Positions 1 to 9,619 of a stretch of DNA of 64,000 nucleotides are shown here, piece by piece. This DNA is from Verrucomicrobiales bacterium (GTDB lineage Bacteria > Verrucomicrobiota > Verrucomicrobiia > Verrucomicrobiales > DEV007). Position 1 is the stretch's first letter. Each line of letters begins with the position of its first letter. The DNA lies in NCBI GenBank assembly GCA_029213005.1, contig JARGPI010000010.1, positions 1 through 64,000 on the forward strand, read 5' to 3'. The notes under the pieces were generated by a model. That model ran no database searches, had not been told where the DNA came from, and was given only the letters and a program-made list of their open reading frames with translations. A program made the position numbers and the translations under genes.

Positions 1-327
1 CAAAGCCGCATGATTTCACCTCGCTACGGTGTCCTTTTTAAATGAGGCAACAGGCATTCCAATTCATTACCGGGCACCTTTCAGCGGTTTCCCCCCGGGA
101 TTTTGTTTCGCCAGCTGATTAAAAACCACCGACTTTCGCCGTCGAACAACCTCACAGCTCACCAATCACCCCTGAAAGGGCACAGGAGACGCCTCTTCTG
201 ATCCGGGCTGACACCGTTAATTTGAAGAATACCACGCCTACCTCCTGATTCAGGCAACTTGTCAGGTCCGGAAACTAACCCAAAATTGAGAACCTGATGA
301 CCGAAGAGTCATTGAGATCACCAAAAG
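1..327. other. Non-coding left edge
   Basis: No convincing reading frame, RNA gene or repeat is visible here. The stretch presumably holds the promoter of the esterase gene that follows, but no clear -35/-10 pair or ribosome binding site could be picked out. It also lacks the 18-bp element found upstream of other plus-strand operons. Confidence 0.4.
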
Positions 328-1125
328 ATGAAAGCTAAGACATTCTGCCTGTTACTACTCTGGACAATCCTCGGCCTCAAAGCCCACGCCACGGATGTCT
401 ACCTCATCCTGGGTCAATCTAACGGTTGGCGAATCAGCTCGATCAATCAGTTTCCGGGTCGATCTGATTCCAAAACAATTCACTACTTTCCGATGGGTTG
501 TTCGAGTCGCCCCGAAACTTCGACAATGACTTCGATTACATCAATCCACCCTTCCTGTCAGGGTCGTGGCGTCGCAGAAGAGCTATTAAAATTGTCCGGT
601 GAGGAAATTATTATTGTTCAGTACTGTGTATGCGGATCCAGTTTACACTCCGAGGTAAACTGGTATCCCGGCGACGATCCGGAGGCAGGCCTTTTGAACA
701 ACGAGGGGCTCTACGGGAAATTTATCAAATACCTGGCTGACGCACGAAGTCAGGCCGAAGCGGCAGGACATGAATGGAATATCAAAGCCGCCTTCTGGCA
801 TCAGGGAGAATCCGATTCCAACCAGCATGCCGCGACTTACGAACAAAATTTCCAGCACCTTTTATACAGGTTGCGAACTGATTTAGGCAAAGATCTACCC
901 GTTATCGCAGGGAAAATTCGCGAACTCAGTGAGCCTGCTAAAGAGGTTAATCGCGCTCTGGATAAAGTTGCGACCAAAGACCCCGGAGTTGCCGTTGTTC
1001 CAGTGGAGGACCTCCCCGGACAGACCCCAACCGATGTGCACTTTAACACGGAAGGCTGCCACAAACTGGGCCTCCGATTAGTGGAAGCCTATTCAACTTT
1101 GACCAAAAACCCGGCGATTAAATAG
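328..1125 (+). CDS. Exported SASA-type carbohydrate acyl esterase
   Basis: A 265-residue protein with a signal peptide (residues 1-21, ending KAHA). It opens with the GQSN block (S31 the likely nucleophile) typical of the sialate O-acetylesterase / CE6 branch of SGNH hydrolases. WHQGESD at 157-163 is the second family hallmark, and TDVHFNTEG near 235-243 holds the presumed catalytic His238. The Asp is one residue closer to the His than in the usual DxxH, so catalytic geometry needs an alignment. The family removes acetyl groups from sugars, which would suit a polysaccharide-degrading bacterium whose sulfatases follow. It stands alone, converging on the histidine kinase gene. No Shine-Dalgarno sequence is evident, which holds for most genes here. 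Family is fairly sure; the substrate is unknown. Confidence 0.85.
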   Translation: MKAKTFCLLLLWTILGLKAHATDVYLILGQSNGWRISSINQFPGRSDSKTIHYFPMGCSSRPETSTMTSITSIHPSCQGRGVAEELLKLSGEEIIIVQYCVCGSSLHSEVNWYPGDDPEAGLLNNEGLYGKFIKYLADARSQAEAAGHEWNIKAAFWHQGESDSNQHAATYEQNFQHLLYRLRTDLGKDLPVIAGKIRELSEPAKEVNRALDKVATKDPGVAVVPVEDLPGQTPTDVHFNTEGCHKLGLRLVEAYSTLTKNPAIK

Positions 1126-1167
1126 CCCTTAATCAAATCGCTTCATCGATTCCACCCGATTGATGAA

Positions 1168-3168
1168 TTAACTCTCTTTGACCAAAAGCGAGACTTCGGT
1201 TCCCTCACCTGGCTGTGATAGAATCCGAAGCTCGGCATGGAGCCATTCGGCTCGCTGCTTGAGAGTCCGGAGGGTTCGGTTCTTGTTCAGCTTGTCCTTC
1301 CCGATACCCTTCCCGTTGTCTTTCACAGTTAAAATAATCGCGCCCTCGCTGTGTCGAAGGGAAATATCGATCTTAGTCCCCCCCGAATGCCGTTTTGCAT
1401 TGTGGAGCGCCTCTTTGTAGAAGAGCAATAAATCCTTACGTAGTCCCTGCGTCATAGGCACCTCGTTCATCCCCCGGTCAACCTCAAACGTGTAGTAGGT
1501 CTTCCCGAGAATAAGGCCGGCGAGTTCATCCATATAGGCAACAAGATTTTGAGTTCGCCCTACTTCAGGAGCCGTGGCGCTCAGCACCTCTCGAAGACCA
1601 AAGACACTTTCCCGGGTAAGCCGGTAAATGGCGCGAAGCCGCTGGGGTTCAGGGGGCGAGTCGATTTTTTCCTCCAGTCGCTCAACATGTAAAATGATAG
1701 CTCCTAAATTGCTACCAACATCATCGTGAAGATCCCCGGCAATTTTTACACGGGTCGCACGGATTTCTTTACGCAACCTGATCCGGTTTCGCATCACGTA
1801 ATAGACTGCGCCCCCCGAGACAAGAAGGATTAGAAGAAGGCTACCTTGCAGAATGACCCTCCTCGATCTGACCAACATCTTTTCCTGGATCAACTCCAGA
1901 GTCATCTGTTCTTCGAGCAACCGTTGACGACGCCCCAGCCCCTCTATCCATCGGCGCAAAGGGAGCACTCGACCACCCTGGGTAAACCCGTCACTGGCGG
2001 AGGCCAGCATCTGCTTGCCCGGAGTGTTCAAGCGGTCACCCTGCTCAATGCGAAGCGACTTCCCCATAAAAACCTCTTCGATGACGGTTGCCCGGCTCAG
2101 ACTTTCCCCTTGATATAAGGCGGTGAGTTCACTAAAGGCGATTGCCTGATTTGCTCTCGGAACCGGTCGCGATGCAGCCAACACCGTCAACCGCAAGGAA
2201 CGGGCATGGATTTCGGGAAAGAATGAAAAAAACGAATTGAGGCCTGGAGTGCGTAAGGGAAAGTTTTTATAGGTATTATCGGTATACACAACCTCTCCCC
2301 CGGCGTCCAGCAACTCAATTGTAAAGCGCACCGGAAAACTTTGAAGATAGGCATGCTGAATCGCCGGGTCGATGCGTACCGCATCCATTGGGGTTTCCCT
2401 TGGCCAGGTTAGCGTCAGTATATAGGGATTTTTCGGTGGGCGGCGACCCCAACCGAGTTTTTTGACAAAGCCGTGTTCAATCGAGCGACTGCTCAGCTCC
2501 GGGATTCCCAGAGGGGTTTGTGCGTCGGTAAGGAATTCCTTTGCGAGAACATGGTAGCCCTGCCTGCTACTACTGACTCTACAATAGCTCGCCCGGGGAG
2601 CGACATTACCGGCACCTGAAAAGAGGCAAATTTCAGCAAAGCCGGCAGCATGTGAGTTCCGGTGAGGCGGCAAATCAGTGCATCGGATCACCAACTCACG
2701 AGTAACTACCGGTTCAAATTCGACAAGCTCCGGAAGCGACTGGCGGACCAGAGATTGCCGATCATTGCACCCAGCAACAACCTTTGAGTGACCGTCGATT
2801 TCCGCTTCAATGGTAATCGAACCCGGCCAGTAAAGGTTTTCGGAGTAGATCTCATTCATAAAAAGGCGCAACGGGAAAAAGGCAGCCGCATCAAGCGTCA
2901 CCGCTTCTGCCCAACCAAATCTGAGAACCACCTCATCGGTAGCGGATTCCTGTGCCTGGCTAAGAAAGCCCCCCGTCCCGGTCGGCTCACGCAAGTAGGG
3001 CCGCGGCAAAGCCTCCAGCTCTCCGGCTATCTCTTCGAGACGAACCCGGTTTGAGCTGAAATCCTTGTAGAAAATCCGGGCGAACTCTTCCTCGATAGCC
3101 TTAGCCTCCATCGAAATGAGGAGGCTAAGCACGACAACACACTGCCGAAATCCAATAAGACGCCCCAT
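1168..3168 (-). CDS. Sensor histidine kinase, HisKA_3 type, with large periplasmic sensor
   Basis: A 666-residue membrane kinase. Residues 1-24 form a signal peptide. Residues about 25-435 form a large outside region with two stretches of similar pattern (about 70-190 and 245-355: aliphatic beta pattern, fP-fxIE-like core, R-x-L-x-L near the end) that look like discoidin (F5/8C) jelly rolls; this is inference. One membrane helix lies near 437-457. The dimerisation block RVKIAGDLHDDVGSNLG carries the phospho-accepting His481, and the ATPase domain shows ALHNAKRH, VKDNGKGIG and GEGTEVSL. This is the NarX/DesK-like class that pairs with LuxR-type regulators, and such a regulator lies immediately upstream with a one-base TAATG overlap, so the two are translationally coupled. 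It may sense an extracellular sugar polymer. Confidence 0.93.
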   Translation of the reverse strand: MGRLIGFRQCVVVLSLLISMEAKAIEEEFARIFYKDFSSNRVRLEEIAGELEALPRPYLREPTGTGGFLSQAQESATDEVVLRFGWAEAVTLDAAAFFPLRLFMNEIYSENLYWPGSITIEAEIDGHSKVVAGCNDRQSLVRQSLPELVEFEPVVTRELVIRCTDLPPHRNSHAAGFAEICLFSGAGNVAPRASYCRVSSSRQGYHVLAKEFLTDAQTPLGIPELSSRSIEHGFVKKLGWGRRPPKNPYILTLTWPRETPMDAVRIDPAIQHAYLQSFPVRFTIELLDAGGEVVYTDNTYKNFPLRTPGLNSFFSFFPEIHARSLRLTVLAASRPVPRANQAIAFSELTALYQGESLSRATVIEEVFMGKSLRIEQGDRLNTPGKQMLASASDGFTQGGRVLPLRRWIEGLGRRQRLLEEQMTLELIQEKMLVRSRRVILQGSLLLILLVSGGAVYYVMRNRIRLRKEIRATRVKIAGDLHDDVGSNLGAIILHVERLEEKIDSPPEPQRLRAIYRLTRESVFGLREVLSATAPEVGRTQNLVAYMDELAGLILGKTYYTFEVDRGMNEVPMTQGLRKDLLLFYKEALHNAKRHSGGTKIDISLRHSEGAIILTVKDNGKGIGKDKLNKNRTLRTLKQRAEWLHAELRILSQPGEGTEVSLLVKES

Positions 3169-3821
3169 TAGATTATTCCCATAGAGGAAGCCTTACTGAT
3201 CGCTCCCGATACATTGTGAACATGGAGTTTCTGGTAAATGTTGCGAATATGTGTATTCACGGTATGCCCGCTGACACCCAACGTGTCAGCAACCTGCTTC
3301 CTGCTCAGACCACCGGAGAGTTGAGTCAGGACTTGCGCTTCTCGCTCGGAGAGGTCTTCCCCGGGTGAAGCGGGTTTGAAGTTCGAAAAAGTGTCGAACA
3401 CCATTTTGGCGACTTCAGCGCTGAGCGGCGCGATTCCGTTGCAGGATTCCTCGATACCCTGAACAATCGCACTGAGTCCATCGGATTTGATCAAATACCC
3501 CGAAGCGCCGGCTCCGAGCGCCTGAAAAACCCGGGCTTTGTTGTCAAAAACGGTCAGAACCAAAATCTGGATATCCGGAGCGGCCTCGCGGAAAAGCGGG
3601 ATTGCATCGATTCCATCCATCCCCGGTAATCCCAGATCAAGGATAACGACGTCCGGCGGATTGCCTTCACCGAGGTACTCGAGAGCATCCTCCGCGTTGG
3701 ACAGCGCTGCATCGATCTGAAATCGTCCGGTGGACTCAAGAGCCTCCCTCAGAATTTCCCGAAATTCTGCATGATCTTCAACCAGACAAATGCGGATCAG
3801 TTTTTCAGGTTTTGCGTTCAT
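3168..3821 (-). CDS. NarL/FixJ-family response regulator
   Basis: A 217-residue regulator from the start chosen here. The receiver domain begins at IRICLVEDH (acidic pair 15-16), the phospho-acceptor is D62 in VVILDLGLPGMDG, and the conserved lysine is in YLIKSDG. A C-terminal LuxR-type helix-turn-helix follows (LSEREAQVL, then GVSGHTVNTHIRNIYQKL). The frame is open 55 codons further up, to 3986, but that extension is basic, low in conservation and lies outside the receiver fold, so the internal ATG is preferred. It overlaps the kinase start by one base (TAATG) and is its obvious partner. It is divergent from the sulfatase/beta-helix operon that starts near 4.1 kb, so that operon is a possible target. 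Confidence 0.92.
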   Translation of the reverse strand: MNAKPEKLIRICLVEDHAEFREILREALESTGRFQIDAALSNAEDALEYLGEGNPPDVVILDLGLPGMDGIDAIPLFREAAPDIQILVLTVFDNKARVFQALGAGASGYLIKSDGLSAIVQGIEESCNGIAPLSAEVAKMVFDTFSNFKPASPGEDLSEREAQVLTQLSGGLSRKQVADTLGVSGHTVNTHIRNIYQKLHVHNVSGAISKASSMGII

Positions 3822-4032
3822 GATTAGGTCAAAATACCATCTGCGAAGGGAATCAGAACGCAACATTTCTAATCCCACAATCCGGCACTGACCGGCTCGC
3901 AACGGTTTCTTTTCCTTCTCTCCTTTCAAAGCCGCAGAAGGCGCTTGAAGACTCAAAAAACGGCGCATCATTCGCCTCGCGATCATTTCTCCCTGATTGC
4001 GCCTCGAGCGGGTATGATTTGAGTTATCCGAA

Positions 4033-4050
4033 TGTGGGTTTTAACCATGG
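4033..4050 (+). promoter_or_regulatory. 18-bp upstream element, copy 1
   Basis: TGTGGGTTTTAACCATGG. It matches the recurring pattern TGTGGNTTTNNNNYATGG seen before several plus-strand operons in this window. The ATG inside it is in frame with the TPR gene that follows, which starts about 54 bases later by the start preferred here. Confidence 0.55.
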
Positions 4051-4103
4051 TCAATAAGGATTCAAGACCAGATGATGTTGTTAACCTCCGGCTCAATCCA
4101 CCC

Positions 4104-4574
4104 ATGTCTAAAAAGATAAAGACTATGACAACACCTGTTTCTTCCGCATCCGACACCTGGCAACACAAAGTGGCTCTCATCGAAAAACTTGTCGCCGAAA
4201 AACGAAGCGACGAAGCCTATGAACTCCTCTCCCATATTGCGGAGTTGGCCCCGGATACCGAATCCTACCTGAGGGCGGCAAGAGTTTATGGGCGGCTTGA
4301 TCCAGTCAATGGTATTGAAATTCTTAATATCGTCATCCTCAAGGACCTTTCCTGTGCCCGGGCCTATTTTGACCGGGCGATTCTTTATTCCATGATCGGA
4401 AAAAAAGAATTGGCAGACCAACAATATTTCGCGGCAGTGACCTTTGACCCCGGTTTAACAGATCCTGAGTTCGCCGAAAAATTGGCACCGAAATCAAGAG
4501 AGACCCACCAAAGTCCCGGTCTTGCGGCCCAACAGAGCAGCATGTGGAGGAAACTCTGGCTCCTGTGCCGGTAA
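4104..4574 (+). CDS. Small TPR-like protein
   Basis: A soluble protein of about 156 residues without a signal peptide. From residue 20 it shows helix pairs of the tetratricopeptide type (EKLVAEKRSDEAYELLSHIAELAPDTESYLRAARVYGRL, then RAYFDRAILYSMIGKKELADQQYFAAVTFDP), ending in a poorly conserved tail. The frame extends up to ATG 4032, but two upstream ATGs fall in or beside the 18-bp element, so ATG 4104 (MSKKIK) or 4125 is preferred. It lies 164 bases before the sulfatase gene and could be the first gene of that operon. TPR modules bind partners; no specific role can be given. Confidence 0.6.
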   Translation: MSKKIKTMTTPVSSASDTWQHKVALIEKLVAEKRSDEAYELLSHIAELAPDTESYLRAARVYGRLDPVNGIEILNIVILKDLSCARAYFDRAILYSMIGKKELADQQYFAAVTFDPGLTDPEFAEKLAPKSRETHQSPGLAAQQSSMWRKLWLLCR

Positions 4575-4738
4575 ATGCATTGCGCAATTTCACGATTGAA
4601 AGAGAGCTCTCAGTAAACCGCTCCCCTCTTTCAAATACCCTTTTTTGGCGATGGAATGGAAGGAGCCCTCTCCGTACCATCAGACGAAGTAAAACCGGGA
4701 CCAACTCGTCTCCAGTTAGGTTTATAAACTATCGCAAT

Positions 4739-6346
4739 ATGAAACTCTTCATCACCCTCATCACCGGGCTGCTGTTATCGTCACTGTCCGGACTAACGGC
4801 GGCGGACAAAAACAGACCTAACATCATTTTCATCTTTGCCGATGATTGGGGCTGGGGTGACCTGTCCTGTCACGGACATGAGTGGTTGGAGACGCCAAAC
4901 ATTGATCGACTCGCCAGCGAGGGCACCGATTTCCTACAGTTCAACGTGCTCAATCCGGTCTGCTCCCCGAGTCGGGCAGCGGCGCTGACCGGCCAATACC
5001 CCGCCCGTTTTTCGGTGCACCAGCACTTTGCTTCGCCCCAGTCCAATCGCGCCCGGAACATGCCCGACTGGCTTGACTCGGAAGCCCCTACCCTACCGCG
5101 TTTCCTCAAAGACTCCGGTTACCGCACCGCCCATTTCGGTAAATGGCATCTCACCAATGCTGAAACAGAGGGAGCTCCCCTACCCGAAGCATACGGCTAT
5201 GATGAGTCAGCCGTTTTCAATGGCGGTCACGGCTGGGAAAAGTCAGCGGGGCTGCACGAAACCGCTCCGAACACGGCAGCCTTCATTAAGGCGAACAAAG
5301 ACAATCCATTTTTTATCAATGTATGGATCCACGAAAGTCACACTCCGCATGTACCCACACCTGAATCGATGGAACGCTGGAAGCACCTCGATAAACGGAA
5401 ACAAATCTACTCCGCTGTGATCACCGATGGCGACAACGATGTCGGCATAATCCTCGACACCCTGAAAGAGGAAGGGCTTGAGGAGAACACCATCGTCATG
5501 TTCTCAAGCGACAACGGCCCGGAGTGGGCTGCCGCCAAACCCAGGGCAATGAAAACGGACAAAGATGCACAAGTCACCGGCTATGACACCTACTACAGTA
5601 TCGGCGACACAGGCGGACTTCGCGGGCTCAAGCGCAGTCTGTTCGAAGGAGGCGTTCGCGTGCCCTTTATCGTGCGCTGGCCCGGAAAAACGCCTCCAGG
5701 CTCAAAAAACGACACCACGGTACTCACCGCTGTGGACCTGCTCCCGACTCTGTGTGCAGCCGCCGGAGTGACGCTACCTGACGACTACCATAGCGATGGC
5801 GAAAACCTGCTCTCTGCCTTCAATGGCAAAACGGTCACCCGGACGCGTCCCATTTTCTGGGAATGGCGAGGCACAAAAAAAGTCCCCGATTACTGGCCAC
5901 GTCTCGCGGTTCGCGATGGCGATTGGAAACTGGCCATGACGACCGACGGGAAACGCACCGAGTTGTACCATATGATTAAAGACCGGGAAGAGTCGACCAA
6001 TGCTGCTGCGGAAAATCCCGAAACCGTTGCTCGACTGTCCAAAATGGCGCGCGACTGGAAAGCAACGCTCCCGGTAAAACCCAAGTCAGATTGCCTGAGC
6101 AAACAAGCGATTAAAAAGGCACCCGTCAAAAAGAAGCCCGCCGGAAAAGCAGCGGTCGTAACGCCCGGGATGCGAGCCAATGCCTACGCCCGCTGGGATA
6201 CCAACAAAGACAAGATCCTCACCCTTGAAGAATACCAGGCTGGATTAAAAGGCCAGGAAAATATTGAAAGCCGTTTCAACCGCTTTGACAGGAATAACGA
6301 CGGTCAGCTGACCCGTGAAGAATTTGTTGATCAACATTCGAACTGA
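4739..6346 (+). CDS. Exported sulfatase with C-terminal EF-hand pair
   Basis: A formylglycine-type sulfatase of 535 residues. The signal peptide ends at LTAA (about residue 21). The metal-binding opening is FIFADDWGWGD, the residue to be converted to formylglycine is C75 in CSPSRAA, and HFGKWHLT and MFSSDNGP are further active-site blocks. After a lysine-rich linker near residue 460, two EF-hand loops follow: D487-E498 and D517-E528, both with the right acidic spacing. Start ATG 4739 was chosen because it gives a clean signal peptide; the frame is open 65 codons further up but overlaps the TPR gene. It is closely similar in its first 200 residues to the sulfatase at 29.7 kb, which lacks the EF-hands. 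Twelve bases separate it from the beta-helix gene. Confidence 0.95.
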   Translation: MKLFITLITGLLLSSLSGLTAADKNRPNIIFIFADDWGWGDLSCHGHEWLETPNIDRLASEGTDFLQFNVLNPVCSPSRAAALTGQYPARFSVHQHFASPQSNRARNMPDWLDSEAPTLPRFLKDSGYRTAHFGKWHLTNAETEGAPLPEAYGYDESAVFNGGHGWEKSAGLHETAPNTAAFIKANKDNPFFINVWIHESHTPHVPTPESMERWKHLDKRKQIYSAVITDGDNDVGIILDTLKEEGLEENTIVMFSSDNGPEWAAAKPRAMKTDKDAQVTGYDTYYSIGDTGGLRGLKRSLFEGGVRVPFIVRWPGKTPPGSKNDTTVLTAVDLLPTLCAAAGVTLPDDYHSDGENLLSAFNGKTVTRTRPIFWEWRGTKKVPDYWPRLAVRDGDWKLAMTTDGKRTELYHMIKDREESTNAAAENPETVARLSKMARDWKATLPVKPKSDCLSKQAIKKAPVKKKPAGKAAVVTPGMRANAYARWDTNKDKILTLEEYQAGLKGQENIESRFNRFDRNNDGQLTREEFVDQHSN

Positions 6347-6358
6347 TACAAAAACACT

Positions 6359-8551
6359 ATGCGAAATCTCTTTCTCCTAACGGCGGCGATCGCAATGGTT
6401 AGCAGCGGCACTTCCTCCGCTACCACCTTTTACGTATCGCCATCGGGCGACGATGCCAACCCCGGAACTTCCGATGATGCCCCGTTTCAAGTCGTGCAGC
6501 ACGCCGTGGACCAGATGCAGCCTGGCGATACTCTCATCGTAAAAGACGGGACCTATACCGGTATCCTTAAACTCAAGGATGGAATCACTATAGCTGCTGA
6601 AAACCCACGAAAAGCGATCTTCAGCGGTGCGGAAGTCTTACAGGGAAGCTTTCAAAAACATGCGGAAAATATCTACAAGATAGAAGTTAGCAAAGAACCC
6701 AAACAACTCTTCTATCAAAACGAGCCGATGAGCTGGGCACGGTGGCCAAATCTGAAATGGTCGGAAAACTGGATTCGACCAAAGAAATGGCTCAACGGCG
6801 CTGCCAGTCCGGGGCAACTCAAATATGGTGGTTTCAGCAATATTAAGGATCTCGACTTAACCGGTGGTTATTGCTTTCTCCGGTATTCAAAAGGAAACAG
6901 CTGTTACAGCCGCGCCATCGAGTCATTCGACGGAACTACGCTGAAGTGGGATGACACCAATTTCTACAACCGTCTGTTTACCGGTGAAGACGGGAAACAC
7001 GGAGCCCCCCGGGAATTCACCGGCAACAAAAAATCGGTCCGGGGAATGTTCTTCCTCGCCGGAGCGCTCGATTTACTAGACACGGATGGTGAATGGTTTG
7101 CGAAAGATAACCTGCTCTACGTCTACTCCTCAGGAGACGAGGCCCCGAACCCCTCTGACTTCCTGATTAAAACAAACGACTATTCAGTCCACGAAACCGA
7201 AGCGATTTCAGATGTGTCGATCAAAGGCATTGATTTCTTTGCCACCTCAGTAAAACTCGGCAATCTGGCCAATAAGAATATCAGCTTCAATAACAGCTAC
7301 TTCACATACATCGGAGCGGAACTTCTATTCACTGACCGGTTAAGCGGGAAAAGAAACTCGAAACCCATCCTGGTGAACGGAAACGGAATTACCTTTACCC
7401 AATGTCTATTTGCCGGAGCGCATAACACAGCCCTGCATTTGAGTGGAACGGACGTCGCGGTGGGAGATTGTGTGTTCGCGGAAAACAACCGCCATGCCAA
7501 CTTCGAAAGCACCGCACTTTTCCTTTCCGCCAGAGGGCGCTTCATCATCACCCGTAACACTCTGTTTAATAATTGCTCAGATGCAATCAGGATCGGGTTC
7601 AGCAAGGAATATGTCTCCTCAACCAATCCCCAGGTTTCCTACAACAACATATTTAATGCGGGGATTTTCAACAGCGACGTTTCGGGCGTCTATTTCCCGA
7701 ACATGACTCAGCACTACACCGAGTTTCACCACAACTGGGTTCACAACGTCAAGGGTAACGGCGTTCGCCTCGATCAAGCCGGAGAGGAATTCTCGGTGCA
7801 TCACAATGTTTTCTGGTCATCGAAACGGGGCATGAGCATCGAAGGCTACGGGAAATTCAACGTCTACAACAACACTTCAGCCCGGAACCGCGAAACCTGC
7901 GACCTGATCAGAAATGTCGTCGAGAAAAAGAAAGGCTCCAACCCGGCAATGGTTAGTAATGACACCACTTTCCCGCCGATCACCGATTGGAACGTACTCA
8001 ACAACCTGGTGGAGAAATTTGCCGATGGCGTCGGGCCCAGTGAGGTGGGACCTTTTTCAAAATCAGCCACTGAGGGAACTCTTCACCCCGCGAGGGCCAA
8101 AAGGAAAAGCTTACCGATCAATGACAGAGGCTCGATTCAGGGAAATTTGACCGGTCCCAAAGTCTTCAACAAAACCAACCTTGCCAAACTCAATTTGGTC
8201 CCGCCTCCCGAAGTCATTGAAAACGGAGTTCCCCCGACTGAGGAATTGATTGCTCAGGGTGTCACCTCGCTGGGGAGTTACCGTGGTGCTTACAGCAGAA
8301 ACGAAAAAGCGTGGAATTCCGGAAGCAATTGGCTGCCCTTCCAATTAGAGGTCCCTCAAACCATGGTGGAGTCCGATCGCTTCGCAAAAAAATATTCCAG
8401 CACCTCCATCGTCCCGGAGATAATTGCGACCGGTTTACCGAGCGGAACATTGAGTCCGAAAGGTTTTACCGAGGCACCTTCGGTCCCTAAAGCCCAAACG
8501 CCCCCTAAAACTAAAAACAAGGGCAAACCTGCCAAAGGAAATAAGCTTTAA
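6359..8551 (+). CDS. Exported right-handed beta-helix protein
   Basis: A 730-residue protein with a signal peptide (about 1-22). It starts with the DUF1565-type block FYVSPSGDDANPGTSDDAPF followed by QHAVDQMQPGDTLIVKDGTY, and continues with coil-type repeats rich in N-x-F/I-x-N (residues about 280-520), as in pectate-lyase-like folds. Such proteins are often polysaccharide lyases or glycoside hydrolases, but no catalytic residues can be named. The C-terminus is lysine- and proline-rich (PKTKNKGKPAKGNK). It follows a sulfatase at 12 bases, and a paralogue with the same N-terminal block follows another sulfatase at 40.1 kb, so this pair of functions recurs. Likely substrate: a sulfated polysaccharide (inference). 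Confidence 0.88.
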   Translation: MRNLFLLTAAIAMVSSGTSSATTFYVSPSGDDANPGTSDDAPFQVVQHAVDQMQPGDTLIVKDGTYTGILKLKDGITIAAENPRKAIFSGAEVLQGSFQKHAENIYKIEVSKEPKQLFYQNEPMSWARWPNLKWSENWIRPKKWLNGAASPGQLKYGGFSNIKDLDLTGGYCFLRYSKGNSCYSRAIESFDGTTLKWDDTNFYNRLFTGEDGKHGAPREFTGNKKSVRGMFFLAGALDLLDTDGEWFAKDNLLYVYSSGDEAPNPSDFLIKTNDYSVHETEAISDVSIKGIDFFATSVKLGNLANKNISFNNSYFTYIGAELLFTDRLSGKRNSKPILVNGNGITFTQCLFAGAHNTALHLSGTDVAVGDCVFAENNRHANFESTALFLSARGRFIITRNTLFNNCSDAIRIGFSKEYVSSTNPQVSYNNIFNAGIFNSDVSGVYFPNMTQHYTEFHHNWVHNVKGNGVRLDQAGEEFSVHHNVFWSSKRGMSIEGYGKFNVYNNTSARNRETCDLIRNVVEKKKGSNPAMVSNDTTFPPITDWNVLNNLVEKFADGVGPSEVGPFSKSATEGTLHPARAKRKSLPINDRGSIQGNLTGPKVFNKTNLAKLNLVPPPEVIENGVPPTEELIAQGVTSLGSYRGAYSRNEKAWNSGSNWLPFQLEVPQTMVESDRFAKKYSSTSIVPEIIATGLPSGTLSPKGFTEAPSVPKAQTPPKTKNKGKPAKGNKL

Positions 8552-8613
8552 TTCCAGTTATTACGGTTTTTATATTTTATTCAACTGTAATCAGATCACC
8601 TGCTAAATACAAA

Positions 8614-8631
8614 TGTGGATTTAGAGCATGG
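8614..8631 (+). promoter_or_regulatory. 18-bp upstream element, copy 2
   Basis: TGTGGATTTAGAGCATGG, 154 bases before the ExbB-type gene. TAAATACAAA precedes it; other copies have similar TGAATC/TAAATA strings at the same distance, possibly a -10 box. The rest of the 8552-8785 gap holds no other recognisable signal. Confidence 0.6.
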
Positions 8632-8785
8632 TTATTCTGAGGGCAATCAGCTAGAACAGACCCAGCAAAGCGTTCCCTCCCACTTGCTTATACCCATTTC
8701 CGGCGATGGCATCGAAAAACCGTTTGAGATACGCTACAGACTTTTATATCCGCAAAACTTTCGCAATTCGTAATTCACAAACCAA

Positions 8786-9601
8786 ATGAGATATTTAATT
8801 AAAGGGTTGATTCTATCTGTATTTTTCATCGCCGGGACTTCAGGCAGCCTGCACGCACAGGACCTTGATATTCCGGGTCTTGAAGAAACTTCAGCCCCCG
8901 CTTCATCTGAGGAAACGCCGGGCACCGCTTCCAAAGGCTCGATTAACCTCTGGTCGATGATTAAGGCCGGAGGTCCGACCATGATTGTTCTTGGTGCGCT
9001 CTCTTTCGCGGTGATTGGGTTAGTCGTTTACGGACTCATTGATCTGCGCAAACCAAATTTTGCACCCGATGATTTGGTGGCCGGACTAAAAGCGGACATG
9101 GAGAGAATCGATTTGGAGGCCGCCAGTCAAAAACTGGACCCCACCGACAATTGCCTGTCTGCAGTGATGACCGCAGGGATCAATCACATTTCCAGCAAAG
9201 GCTACGATGCATTGGAAACCGAAAAATTCGAAGAGCTGCTGGGGGCCGCTTCAATTCGATTCAATCGGTCCCGCGCCCGAACCATCAATTACTTCTCGGT
9301 GATTGCGCAGGCCGCCCCCATGCTGGGTCTGTTAGGAACCGTGACCGGGATGATTCTCGCTTTCGGCAGCTTGAGTAATTCAGGAGGAGGTGATCCCTCC
9401 GTCTTCGCCGACGATATTTCGATGGCCCTGGTCACCACAGCTGGCGGTCTGGTCGTGGCGCTGCCCGCGATCTTTGCCTACTTCTTCATGCGCGACAAAT
9501 TACAGTCGCTCGTTTCCATCACCGATGATGCCGTGGAAGAGATCATCGAGACATTGAACAATGCCCTGGCCGCCTATAAACAGCAGCAGCATCAACAGTA
9601 G
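8786..9601 (+). CDS. MotA/TolQ/ExbB-type proton channel subunit
   Basis: A 271-residue inner-membrane protein. It has an N-terminal signal-like segment (1-24, LHAQ), a short Ser/Pro/Glu-rich linker, and three membrane helices near 60-85, 172-198 and 210-235. The family signature APMLGLLGTVTGMILAFG lies in the second conserved helix and VTTAGGLVVALPA in the third. With ExbD such subunits form a channel that uses proton motive force to move periplasmic partners. The two genes that follow are ExbD types, spaced 18 and 12 bases, so an operon is likely. The cleavable-looking N-terminus is an extra compared with the enterobacterial protein. Family is sure; whether it serves TonB-dependent uptake or another envelope task is open. 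Confidence 0.94.
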   Translation: MRYLIKGLILSVFFIAGTSGSLHAQDLDIPGLEETSAPASSEETPGTASKGSINLWSMIKAGGPTMIVLGALSFAVIGLVVYGLIDLRKPNFAPDDLVAGLKADMERIDLEAASQKLDPTDNCLSAVMTAGINHISSKGYDALETEKFEELLGAASIRFNRSRARTINYFSVIAQAAPMLGLLGTVTGMILAFGSLSNSGGGDPSVFADDISMALVTTAGGLVVALPAIFAYFFMRDKLQSLVSITDDAVEEIIETLNNALAAYKQQQHQQ

Positions 9602-9619
9602 TCGATACCAAAAGGTAAT

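Noticed and set aside
1126..1167. Hairpin TTCATC/GATGAA between the convergent esterase and kinase genes
   Set aside because: The stem is short and interrupted and lacks a proper T-run, so a terminator call is not justified.
3822..3986. N-terminal extension of the response regulator
   Set aside because: 55 residues with no receiver-like features ahead of a complete receiver domain that starts normally at MNAKPEK.
8614..8631. 18-bp element as a sigma54 -24/-12 promoter
   Set aside because: The required TGGCAC and TTGC blocks with their spacing are absent in every copy.
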